A stretch of 11,531 nucleotides of DNA from UPXZ01 sp964345395 (lineage in GTDB: Bacteria; Bacteroidota; Bacteroidia; Bacteroidales; Paludibacteraceae). The translations under genes were made by a program, and so were the position numbers. Location: contig CAYFRA010000053.1 of NCBI GenBank assembly GCA_964345395.1, forward strand, positions 1-11,531, read 5' to 3'. This document shows, piece after piece, positions 1 to 7,220 of the stretch. Every line of letters begins with the position of its first letter. The stretch's first letter is position 1. The notes below the pieces were generated by a model that had not been told where the DNA came from, did no database searches, and was given only the letters and a program-made list of their open reading frames with translations.

Positions 1-40
1 TTTTTTAGTTGAAATTATTTATTATTTAAAATATAATCAT

Positions 41-634
41 ATGAAACTAAAGCGACTTATAAACACCATTTTGCCATCGCGAGCTTGGAAAATCTTCGCA
101 GTGATTGCATTGGGTGCTTTTTTTGGCTTGGGCATTTTCACAATTTATGCTTCGCGAATGTGGAGTTATATGTCAGATAAGCCCGAAACTTGCGTCAATT
201 GTCATGTGATGGGGCCTTATTATGCAACTTGGCAACACAGCTCACATTCGAATCATGCTGTCTGCAACGATTGCCACGTTCCTCACGACAATATTTTCAG
301 AGAATATTATTTTCATGCTAAAGATGGTTTGCGTCATGCTACTATCTTTACATTGGGATTGGAACCACAGGTTATGCAAGCCATACCTGCAAGTTCTAAA
401 GTAATCATGGAGAATTGCATTCGTTGTCATACTCAGCTCAATACTGAGTTTGTAAAAACAGGTACGCAAACCTATAAAATGATTATGGAAAGCAACGGTA
501 AAGCTTGCTGGGATTGCCACAGAGAAGTGCCTCACGGTGGTAAAAACAGTTTGTCATCTACTCCTCATGCCTTAGTGCCATATCCAACTTCGGAAGTGCC
601 TGCATGGTTGAAAAAAATGATGGGGAAAAAATAG
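41..634 (+). CDS. nrfH: NrfH, tetraheme membrane quinol dehydrogenase of the nitrite reductase complex
   Basis: NapC/NirT-family cytochrome c that takes electrons from membrane quinol and hands them to NrfA at the periplasmic face. The 197-residue protein has one N-terminal membrane anchor (about residues 17-38) and four CxxCH heme sites: CVNCH 51-55, CNDCH 75-79, CIRCH 126-130 and CWDCH 156-160. Met57, two residues after the first heme His, sits where the axial Met ligand of heme 1 lies in known NrfH proteins. Lys94-Asp95, between hemes 2 and 3, lies where quinol-site residues are expected; that assignment is inference. nrfA starts 81 bases downstream, the usual nrfHA order. The start at 41 has an A/T-rich leader with no Shine-Dalgarno, normal for Bacteroidota. 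Four-heme NapC homologues are similar in size, but the adjacent nrfA decides for NrfH. Confidence 0.95.
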   Translation: MKLKRLINTILPSRAWKIFAVIALGAFFGLGIFTIYASRMWSYMSDKPETCVNCHVMGPYYATWQHSSHSNHAVCNDCHVPHDNIFREYYFHAKDGLRHATIFTLGLEPQVMQAIPASSKVIMENCIRCHTQLNTEFVKTGTQTYKMIMESNGKACWDCHREVPHGGKNSLSSTPHALVPYPTSEVPAWLKKMMGKK

Positions 635-715
635 TTCGTTATCATTATAGAAATTAATTGAAAAATTATTTTGTTAAATTAAATATTTATCCAATAACAC
701 ATTAATTGAATTGAA

Positions 716-2200
716 ATGGAAAAAAAATTAAAACCTTGGCAGGGATGGTCATTATTTACATTGGCCATGCTTGTTGTATTCGGATTGGGCATATTGGCCT
801 CGTCTATATTGAATAGAAGAGCTGAAATTGCCAGTGTATTTAATAATAAGAAGGTAGAAATCAGTGGAATTGAAAGTCGCAATGAGGTATTTGCCGACAA
901 TTATCCACGTGAATATGAAACTTGGCGACAAACTGCCGAAACAAGCTTTGAAAGTAAATACAATGGAAGTAAGGTTGTTGATGTATTAGAACAACGCCCC
1001 GAAATGGTAGTTCTTTGGGCTGGTTATGCTTTCTCAAAAGATTATGGAACACCACGCGGACATATGCACGCCATTGAAGATGTTTATGAAACTTTGCGTA
1101 CAGGCTCACCAATGACAGATGAAGATGGTCCTCAACCTGCTACTTGCTGGGCTTGTAAGAGTCCTGATGTCCCACGTATGATGCATGAAATTGGTGTTAC
1201 CGAATTTTATGCAGGTAAATGGGGACAAATGGGCTGGGAAATTCTTAATCCAATTGGTTGTGCAGATTGCCACGAACCCGAAAACATGAATCTTCATATC
1301 AGTCGTCCTGCTTTGATTGAAGCATTTGAGCGTCAAGGTAGAAAAATCGAAGATGCTACACACCAAGAGATGCGTTCATTAGTTTGTGCTCAGTGCCACG
1401 TTGAGTACTATTTCAAAGGCGAAGGCACTTACCTTACTTTCCCTTGGGATAAAGGTATGACTGTAGAAGATATGGAAAAATATTACGATGAAGTTCAACA
1501 CGTTGACTATGTTCATAAACTGAGTAGGGCTCCGATTTTGAAAGCTCAACATCCTGATTATGAAATTGCACAAATGGGTATTCACGGTCAGCGCAATGTA
1601 TCTTGTGCCGACTGCCATATGCCATACAAGAGCGAAGGTGGTGTGAAATTTAGTGATCACCATATCCAAAGTCCATTGGCAAAAATGGATCGTACTTGCT
1701 TGGTTTGTCACAGAGAGAGTGAAGAAACACTTCGTCAAAATGTATATGAGCGTCAAGAAAAAGTATTTGAAGTTCGTAATCGTTTAGAGGTTGAATTGGC
1801 TGCAGCACACATCGAAGCTAAATTTGCTTGGGATAAAGGTGCTACTGAAGCTGAAATGAAACCAATTCTTGATCTTCTTCGTCAATCTCAATGGCGTTGG
1901 GACTTTGGTGTTGCTTCTCACGGTGCTTCATTCCACGCTCCACAAGAGGTTACTCGCATTTTGAGCCACGGTTTGGATAGAGCATTGCAAGCTCGTTTGC
2001 AAATCTCTAAAGTTTTAGCAAAACACGGTCATTTGGCTGATGTGCCAATGCCTGACATTTCAACCAAAGAAAAAGCTCAAAAATACATCGGTTTGGATAT
2101 ACCTGCAGAAAAAGCAGCCAAAGAAAAATTCAAACAAGAAATTATACCTCAATGGTTGAAAAAAGCTAAAGAAGAGAATAAAATTATTGCAGCGAAATAA
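716..2200 (+). CDS. nrfA: NrfA, pentaheme cytochrome c nitrite reductase (ammonia-forming)
   Basis: Periplasmic catalytic subunit that reduces nitrite to ammonium with six electrons. The 494-residue protein carries the diagnostic CWACK active-site heme motif (144-148, Lys148 as proximal ligand) and four CxxCH sites: 182-186, 224-228, 297-301 and 328-332. By alignment of conserved family motifs, the catalytic residues are Arg114 (in RGHMHAIED), Tyr231 (in CHVEYYF) and His279 (in KAQHP). The calcium ligands Glu230, Lys276 and Gln278 are present, so this is the calcium-containing class. Residues 11-30 form one hydrophobic segment without a clear AxA cleavage site, so the enzyme may stay membrane-anchored instead of being released. 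The length fits the family. nrfH lies directly upstream and a strong terminator lies 48 bases downstream. Confidence 0.97.
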   Translation: MEKKLKPWQGWSLFTLAMLVVFGLGILASSILNRRAEIASVFNNKKVEISGIESRNEVFADNYPREYETWRQTAETSFESKYNGSKVVDVLEQRPEMVVLWAGYAFSKDYGTPRGHMHAIEDVYETLRTGSPMTDEDGPQPATCWACKSPDVPRMMHEIGVTEFYAGKWGQMGWEILNPIGCADCHEPENMNLHISRPALIEAFERQGRKIEDATHQEMRSLVCAQCHVEYYFKGEGTYLTFPWDKGMTVEDMEKYYDEVQHVDYVHKLSRAPILKAQHPDYEIAQMGIHGQRNVSCADCHMPYKSEGGVKFSDHHIQSPLAKMDRTCLVCHRESEETLRQNVYERQEKVFEVRNRLEVELAAAHIEAKFAWDKGATEAEMKPILDLLRQSQWRWDFGVASHGASFHAPQEVTRILSHGLDRALQARLQISKVLAKHGHLADVPMPDISTKEKAQKYIGLDIPAEKAAKEKFKQEIIPQWLKKAKEENKIIAAK

Positions 2201-2248
2201 AAGCTTAAAACACTTATATCGCATTATTTAGAACAATTTATTAAAACA

Positions 2249-2295
2249 AAAAACTCAGCCAAATCTATACACCATTATAGCCTGGCTGAGTTTTT
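2249..2295 (+). terminator. Strong intrinsic terminator after nrfA
   Basis: A perfect 13-bp inverted repeat: AAAAACTCAGCCA at 2249-2261 pairs with TGGCTGAGTTTTT at 2283-2295. The loop contains a second 5-bp stem, CTATA 2265-2269 with TATAG 2276-2280, which would stack on the main stem. The core CTCAGCCA is GC-richer than its surroundings and is followed directly by T residues. It lies 48 bases after the nrfA stop and 19 bases before the ccsB start. It should therefore end most nrfHA transcripts, leaving ccsBA and the porin to read-through or a promoter of their own. A runs flank the left arm, so it could also work in the opposite direction. Confidence 0.88.
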
Positions 2296-2314
2296 AAATT
2301 AACTACTATACACT

Positions 2315-3541
2315 ATGTGGAAATATACTTGGGGATATAAAGAGGGTTTTGCAGTGGGAGCTGGACTGATTCTAACCGGCTTACTGTTGCAAATCTCTGT
2401 TGGTCCTATCTATACAGATTTTCTTCTGTTTCCTGTCAATCTGATTCTTGGTATATTGTTTATTGCTTTGGTTTTTGCTATTTCTTATTTATCAAAAAAA
2501 AATCGCAAACTTCGTTGGTTTGCAGGCACTGAAGCAAGTATTACATCCATGACATCATTTTTGCTTTTGGTAGTAATTATGGGTTTCGTACCTCAATTTT
2601 ATACCGAAAATCGAACCGGCGTAATTGGCTTTTTAGGATTTTATAATATGTTGTCAGCCTGGCCATTCGTGTTACTATATGTCTATATGACACTCGTTTT
2701 GGGTTTGGCAACAATAAAAAGACTAAGACGTTTTAGATGGAATAAAGATATTCCTTTTATGCTCAATCACGTTGGGCTTTTCATCACTTTAGTTGCAGCC
2801 GTATTGGGTAGTGCTGATATGAAACGTTATCAAATGATTGTTGGAAATGAAATCCCTGAATGGCGTGTAACTGACGATAATGGTGATATGCATGAATTGA
2901 ATTTAGCCATAGAATTAAAAGAATTTACTATCGAAGAATATCCGCCTAAATTGGTGTTGATTGACAATAATACCGGAAAATTGCTTCCCAACAAACAGCC
3001 AGAAACCCTTGCTGTTGAAACTACTCCTACTTTAGGTCAATTGATGGATTGGGAGATAGAAGTAAGCCAGTTTTTGGATAATAGTGCACCTGTAATGGGC
3101 GAAGATAGTGTTCATTTTGTGGAGTATTATTCAGAAGGAGCTACAAGTGCAGTTTTTGCTAAAGCCACGCATAAGCAAACAGGAGAGGTGCAAGAGGGAT
3201 GGGTAAGCAATGGTAGCTATATTTTCCCTTATCGTGCTTTGAAATTGAATGATGATGTTAGCGTTGTGATGCCCGAAAGAGAACCTAAGCGTTATGCTTC
3301 GGATATCAATGTGTATAGTGAAGATGGTGAAACCGTAAATACAGTAATTGAAGTAAACAAACCACTGAAGATAAATGGATGGAAAATTTATCAAGTGAGT
3401 TATGATGAACAAAAAGGACGCTGGAGTGATGTAAGTATATTTGAGTTGGTCAAAGACCCTTGGTTACCTTATGTTTACACGGGAATATTTATGATGCTAT
3501 TGGGTGCAATAGGACTTTTTGTTGTTGGTAAAAAAGAGTAA
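2315..3541 (+). CDS. ccsB: ResB/CcsB-like subunit of System II cytochrome c synthase
   Basis: Membrane subunit that works with CcsA to export heme and attach it to CxxCH apocytochromes outside the membrane. The 408-residue protein has the ResB layout. Hydrophobic segments lie near residues 13-30, 38-59, 75-92, 114-133 and 148-166, followed by a large soluble periplasmic domain (about 170-380) and a last membrane segment (385-404). His152 in NHVGLF is a plausible membrane heme ligand. The stretch from 349 to 384 (KPLKINGWKIYQVSYD, then DPWLP) matches the ResB signature before the final helix. ccsA follows after 14 bases, so the two are surely translated from one message. The start at 2315 has no Shine-Dalgarno and lies 19 bases after a terminator. 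In some bacteria this protein is fused to CcsA; here it is separate. Confidence 0.87.
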   Translation: MWKYTWGYKEGFAVGAGLILTGLLLQISVGPIYTDFLLFPVNLILGILFIALVFAISYLSKKNRKLRWFAGTEASITSMTSFLLLVVIMGFVPQFYTENRTGVIGFLGFYNMLSAWPFVLLYVYMTLVLGLATIKRLRRFRWNKDIPFMLNHVGLFITLVAAVLGSADMKRYQMIVGNEIPEWRVTDDNGDMHELNLAIELKEFTIEEYPPKLVLIDNNTGKLLPNKQPETLAVETTPTLGQLMDWEIEVSQFLDNSAPVMGEDSVHFVEYYSEGATSAVFAKATHKQTGEVQEGWVSNGSYIFPYRALKLNDDVSVVMPEREPKRYASDINVYSEDGETVNTVIEVNKPLKINGWKIYQVSYDEQKGRWSDVSIFELVKDPWLPYVYTGIFMMLLGAIGLFVVGKKE

Positions 3542-3542
3542 A

Positions 3543-3547
3543 GGAGG
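3543..3547 (+). promoter_or_regulatory. Unusually strong Shine-Dalgarno for ccsA
   Basis: GGAGG at 3543-3547, within the longer run AAAGGAGG (3540-3547), lies eight bases before the ccsA ATG at 3556. It begins directly after the ccsB stop codon. This is a near-perfect anti-16S match. The other starts in this window have A/T-rich leaders without such a site, as is usual for Bacteroidota, so it stands out and supports the chosen ccsA start. Confidence 0.75.
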
Positions 3548-3555
3548 AAAATAAT

Positions 3556-4347
3556 ATGATTACTTGGACAAGTTTTATCTATTTTGCCATACCTGCTGTT
3601 CTGTTTTGGGCGGGTGGGGCATTTGCCGCTTGGAAAGACAAAAGAGCTTTGGCTAACAGTTTGACATTGGCAGGGATTTTAGTTTTCCTTGCTTACATTA
3701 TCGGTATGTGGATCTCATTAGAGCGACCACCAATGCGGAGTATGGGCGAAACCCGACTTTGGTACTCGTTCTTTATGCCAATTGCAGGTATCATTACCTA
3801 TATTCGTTGGCGATATAAGTGGATTCTCTCTTTCAGTACCATTATGGCTTTTGTTTTCATAATGGTGAATATTTTGAAACCAGAAATTCACAATAAAGCT
3901 TTGATGCCTGCCCTACAAAGCCCTTGGTTTGCACCTCACGTTATTGTTTATATGTTTTCATACGCTATGTTGGGAGCGGCTGCTTTTATGGGTCTATATT
4001 TTGTGATTTATAAAAACAGCAAACATTTTTCTCTAAATGTTATGCACTTATTAGACAATATGGTCTATGTAGGTTTAGCATTTTTGACTATTGGGATGCT
4101 ATTTGGTGCACTTTGGGCAAAAGAAGCTTGGGGGCATTATTGGAGCTGGGACCCAAAAGAGACTTGGGCAGCTGCAACGTGGTTAGGTTTTCTCATTTAT
4201 ATCCATTACCGCCATCATCGCCCCAAGCAGATACGAACAGCACTATGGGTGCTTATCATAGCATTCCTATTGCTACAAGTTACTTGGTATGGCATAAACT
4301 ACCTACCATCAGCATCGACAAGTGTACATACTTATAACATTGGTTAG
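3556..4347 (+). CDS. ccsA: CcsA, heme-handling subunit of System II cytochrome c synthase
   Basis: Integral membrane partner of CcsB that presents heme through the tryptophan-rich WWD domain for attachment to apocytochromes c. The 263-residue protein is mostly hydrophobic, with about seven to eight membrane spans. The WWD motif is WGHYWSWDPKETW at 192-204. His128 (in WFAPHVIVY) and His258 (in SVHTY) occupy the positions of the two periplasmic heme-ligand histidines of the family. His217, just after the WWD domain, is the likely membrane histidine. The length is typical for a stand-alone CcsA without a ResB fusion. It sits 14 bases after ccsB and has a strong ribosome binding site. NrfE and CcmF share the WWD motif but are much larger, so they are excluded. 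Its natural clients here are NrfH and NrfA. Confidence 0.93.
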   Translation: MITWTSFIYFAIPAVLFWAGGAFAAWKDKRALANSLTLAGILVFLAYIIGMWISLERPPMRSMGETRLWYSFFMPIAGIITYIRWRYKWILSFSTIMAFVFIMVNILKPEIHNKALMPALQSPWFAPHVIVYMFSYAMLGAAAFMGLYFVIYKNSKHFSLNVMHLLDNMVYVGLAFLTIGMLFGALWAKEAWGHYWSWDPKETWAAATWLGFLIYIHYRHHRPKQIRTALWVLIIAFLLLQVTWYGINYLPSASTSVHTYNIG

Positions 4348-4388
4348 TTTAAAATATCTATCTTCCAAATCAATAAATAATTAATTAT

Positions 4389-5690
4389 ATGAAGAAATTT
4401 ATAATTTTATTAGTCGTTTTTGTAGCTTCATTTTTTGCATTTATCGCAGAGGCTCAAGAACAAAACAATGAAGTGAATATCGGCGTTCAGATACGTCCAC
4501 GTGCTGAATATCGCAATGGATCACACAATCCGAGAGCAGAAGATGCAAAAGCAGCTAACTTCACCTCGCAACGTTCAAGATTATCGGTTGATTATAAAAA
4601 TGATTTTCTTGCAACAAATATCACAGTGCAAAATGTAGCTGTATGGGGACAAAATCCACACCTCAATAGTACACCAGTTTCTGCTACCGTTTTAAGCGAA
4701 GCTTGGGCTCAACTTAAATTGGACAATAATCTGTTCGTAAAATTTGGACGTCAAGGTGTTCAGTACAATGACAGTCGCATTATGTCGATCATCGATTGGA
4801 ACCAACACGCTCTTTATCATGATGGTGTGAAGCTCTTTTATAATGACAAGTCGCATCAAGCTGAACTATTTTTAGCATCTAATAATGCTGGAGAAAGGAT
4901 AATAGGTCAACCGCCATATGCAGGTGGAATGCCTTATAAAAATATGCAATCACTTTATTATCAATATAATGATATAGAGAATTTTACACCTTCTTTCTTG
5001 TTTATCAATTTAGGTTATCAAAAACCTAATGCAACTGAACTTGATGTAGCATATATGCAGACGATAGGTACAAATCTTATTTATAATCCGATAAGCGAAC
5101 TGCGACTACAAGGAACTGCCTATTACCAAATGGGTAAAACTACTGCCGATAAAAATATAAGTGCATCTTTATTAGCATTAAGAGCCGATTATACTGTAAA
5201 TAAAGAAGTTAAACTCTTTACAGGGATTGATTATGTAAGCGGTCAAGACTATGGACTAGCCAATCCAAGCAAAAATCATACAGCTTTCAATACACTTTTT
5301 GCAGCAAATCACGCCCATTATGGACAGATGGACTATTTTATGGCAACGGCTTATCTTAATGGTTGGGCATTAGGTGTGAATGATAAGTTTTTAGGGATTA
5401 ATTATGCACCAGCTCCAAAGTATTCTCTAATGGGTACATTGCACTTCTTTTCGATGGCAGGTAATGTGTACAAGGCGGGAGACGATAAAATAAACAAGTA
5501 TATGGGTTCAGAGCTCGATCTACAATTTAATTACAATATTCGCAAAGATGTAGCTTTAGTTTGTGGATATTCTACTTTTTTTGGAACAGAAAGTATGGAT
5601 ATTGTCAAAGGTGGAAGTCATAAAGCTTGGCAAGATTGGGCATTTCTTAGTGTGAGTGTTTCGCCACGCGTGTTTTCAAGTAAATGGTAG
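4389..5690 (+). CDS. Outer-membrane beta-barrel porin, alginate-export family type
   Basis: Predicted outer-membrane channel of 433 residues. Residues 1-22 form a signal peptide with a likely cleavage after AEA. The mature part has no further helical membrane segment but many alternating aromatic and polar strands, for example FVKFGRQGVQYNDSR near 116-130. It ends in an aromatic residue (SKW), as barrel proteins often do. The N-terminal region with QIRPRAEYRNG and SQRSRLSVDY resembles the alginate-export porin family of Bacteroidota. The substrate cannot be told from sequence, and the family name should not be read as evidence for alginate. It starts 41 bases after ccsA with no terminator or clear promoter between, so it probably shares the ccs message. 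The position suggests passage of nitrite or another solute for respiration (inference). A terminator follows directly. Confidence 0.75.
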   Translation: MKKFIILLVVFVASFFAFIAEAQEQNNEVNIGVQIRPRAEYRNGSHNPRAEDAKAANFTSQRSRLSVDYKNDFLATNITVQNVAVWGQNPHLNSTPVSATVLSEAWAQLKLDNNLFVKFGRQGVQYNDSRIMSIIDWNQHALYHDGVKLFYNDKSHQAELFLASNNAGERIIGQPPYAGGMPYKNMQSLYYQYNDIENFTPSFLFINLGYQKPNATELDVAYMQTIGTNLIYNPISELRLQGTAYYQMGKTTADKNISASLLALRADYTVNKEVKLFTGIDYVSGQDYGLANPSKNHTAFNTLFAANHAHYGQMDYFMATAYLNGWALGVNDKFLGINYAPAPKYSLMGTLHFFSMAGNVYKAGDDKINKYMGSELDLQFNYNIRKDVALVCGYSTFFGTESMDIVKGGSHKAWQDWAFLSVSVSPRVFSSKW

Positions 5691-5723
5691 GCTAAATCCT
5701 TTTTATTTTAGAAAAGATAATAG

Positions 5724-5763
5724 AAACCTGAATAGCTAAATTTGACGCTATTCAGGTTTTTTT
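5724..5763 (+). terminator. Intrinsic terminator closing the nrf-ccs-porin block
   Basis: A perfect 13-bp inverted repeat: AAACCTGAATAGC at 5724-5736 pairs with GCTATTCAGGTTT at 5747-5759, with a 10-base loop and a run of seven T (5757-5763). It lies 33 bases after the porin stop. The convergent methyltransferase gene on the other strand ends at 5777. Read from that side the hairpin is followed by a poorer T tract (TTTCTATT), so it may act in both directions but is better suited to the + strand. Confidence 0.88.
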
Positions 5764-5776
5764 AATTTTAAAACAC

Positions 5777-6952
5777 TTATAGCTTTTTACTTGAAATAAT
5801 TATTTTTTTGTTGGGATATAAAGTGGTAGCAAATAGATAGTTATCACCACCATCTTTAAGTTTTAGTCTTTTTCTTAAAATCTCAATTTTTTCAGGAAAA
5901 TTACGAATAGAAAGATTTGCTTGTTTCAAATCTTTGTTTAGCTTTTTCATTGAGATTTTTGAAAAATCATAGATATCAACTATTTCAAATACTCTTCCAG
6001 GAAAATCATCTATCAGTTTGTTTGAAGTAAAAAGATGACTATTGGCGTGTATTTTTTCCAATTGAAAATGATGTGAAACTGATTTCATAGCTCCACTTTT
6101 CATAATTGCAGCGTTTGGTTCATAAAGATATTTTGATAAATTATTGCTTATCTTGCTATCTAATTCATCCTCTTCTTCATAATCATAGCTAAAAATCTCT
6201 ACAATATCATCACGCTTATAATTAAAACAGCGGATAATCGGACTCTCCATATATCCTTTTTCAATAACAAGCAATACCTCTTTGCACTCATTTTTTACAG
6301 CCACAATATCAATTGTTTTTATCTGTTTAAGCTGATTGATCAAAGCTGATATATCTATCAAAGGAGATAATTTTATCAAAATCTTATTAGATTTCTCTAA
6401 AACATCTGGCATTAACTCAACAACCTTAGGTCTTAAATCATCTAACAAAACTAACTTTTTGCCATCTTCTGAGCGTCTGGCGGGGTCTATATATATCCAA
6501 GAAAATTTTTCACTCTGTTTCAAGAAGTCGATGCTATTTTGATTATGAACTTCGATATTATTGCGCCCTAAAACAGTAAAATTGTGTTTTGCTATATCTG
6601 ATAGCTCTTTATCTTCTTCAACATAGCTAACAAGCTCAAAATTAAAGGATAAGAAAAAATCATCAACACCGAAGCCACCAGTCATATCAAGTAGCGATAC
6701 GCCTTCGCATAGCTTCTGTTTGTGTTTTGCTGTTATTTCTGATGAAGACTGCTCTACTGATAGTTGAGTAGGGTAAATTACCTTTTCAGAACGAGAAAAA
6801 TATGGGATTTTAGTTTTTGCTCGCTTTCTGCCCTCTATCTGCCTGATGGCAAACTCCATATCCACATCTGGGAAATGAGAAGATTTTAGTGATAGTTGAT
6901 AAATATCACTATTTTCATTTTCCTTGATAAATTGATAGGTAGAGTCGTTCAT
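5777..6952 (-). CDS. Class I SAM-dependent methyltransferase with THUMP-like C-terminal domain
   Basis: A 391-residue soluble protein with a Rossmann methyltransferase core. The SAM-binding motif I is LLDMTGGFGVDDF (87-99), and the following acidic VEED (111-114) probably binds the ribose. IDPARR at 155-160 is a motif IV of the kind seen in nucleic-acid methyltransferases. The C-terminal half carries YLYEPNAAIMKSGAMK (275-290), a hallmark of the THUMP-like family found next to this domain in Bacteroidota. An RNA substrate is therefore plausible, but neither target nor modification can be read from the sequence. It stands alone, convergent to the porin and divergent from yidC. It should be transcribed from the -7 box just upstream, giving a very short leader. 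Nothing looks broken. Confidence 0.8.
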   Translation of the reverse strand: MNDSTYQFIKENENSDIYQLSLKSSHFPDVDMEFAIRQIEGRKRAKTKIPYFSRSEKVIYPTQLSVEQSSSEITAKHKQKLCEGVSLLDMTGGFGVDDFFLSFNFELVSYVEEDKELSDIAKHNFTVLGRNNIEVHNQNSIDFLKQSEKFSWIYIDPARRSEDGKKLVLLDDLRPKVVELMPDVLEKSNKILIKLSPLIDISALINQLKQIKTIDIVAVKNECKEVLLVIEKGYMESPIIRCFNYKRDDIVEIFSYDYEEEDELDSKISNNLSKYLYEPNAAIMKSGAMKSVSHHFQLEKIHANSHLFTSNKLIDDFPGRVFEIVDIYDFSKISMKKLNKDLKQANLSIRNFPEKIEILRKRLKLKDGGDNYLFATTLYPNKKIIISSKKL

Positions 6953-6979
6953 TTTTTATTTGCTAATAGATTGATTTTG

Positions 6980-6987
6980 CAAAGTTA
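6980..6987 (-). promoter_or_regulatory. Bacteroidota -7 promoter box for the methyltransferase gene
   Basis: On the minus strand this reads TAACTTTG, an exact match to the Bacteroidota -7 consensus TAnnTTTG, and continues GCA as is common. Transcription would start near 6972, about 20 bases before the start codon. I could not find a convincing TTTG-type -33 element at the usual 19-21 base spacing, so confidence is moderate. Confidence 0.5.
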
Positions 6988-7220
6988 AGATAATATCTCA
7001 AATGCACGTCAGCTTATTATTTGCGAATTATCATATTGTTTATTGATTTTTGCTTTTGTTTAAGTCAATTTGAGTGTTTCTATTTTATTTTGTCGGTTTT
7101 TTTTCCGAAATTTGCAAACCAAAAAATTATTAGATACAATCATTGAATAAAAAATGGGATGAGTAAAAGTAATTGATTGAGTTTACTTTCAATCACACAC
7201 GCTCACCAAATTGGAAGAAT
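6988..7220. other. Divergent intergenic region upstream of yidC
   Basis: This is the larger part of the 268-base gap between the divergent methyltransferase gene and yidC. It is very AT-rich, with several T runs. It holds a short hairpin (TCGG 7093-7096, eight T, CCGA 7105-7108) and the 8-base palindrome TTTGCAAA at 7111-7118. GAAATTTGC at 7107-7115 matches the -7 consensus in all but its first base and could serve yidC, but no -33 element at the right distance is visible. I see no RNA gene, riboswitch or small coding gene here. Confidence 0.35.

Noticed and set aside
1..40. T run at the very start of the window as a possible terminator tail or nrf promoter
   Set aside because: The matching stem would lie outside the window, and the 40 bases contain no TAnnTTTG box.
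653..710. Direct repeat ATTAATTGAA at 653-662 and 701-710 between nrfH and nrfA
   Set aside because: Ten AT-rich bases repeated once in an AT-rich spacer; no symmetry or regulator site recognised.
1379..1756. Open frame of 125 codons on the minus strand inside nrfA
   Set aside because: It overlaps the heme-binding core of nrfA and shows no domain; shadow frame.
2205..5781. A 14-base direct repeat, TTAAAACACTTATA, at 2205-2218 and 5768-5781, near the two terminators
   Set aside because: In AT-rich DNA of this length about one such repeat is expected by chance. The second copy overlaps the methyltransferase stop codon, and no element lies between the copies.
7055..7092. TTTG and TATTTTG elements considered as a -33/-7 promoter pair for yidC
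   Set aside because: The -7 candidate is one base short of the consensus spacing, and the gap to the upstream TTTG motifs is 13 or 27 bases, not 19-21.
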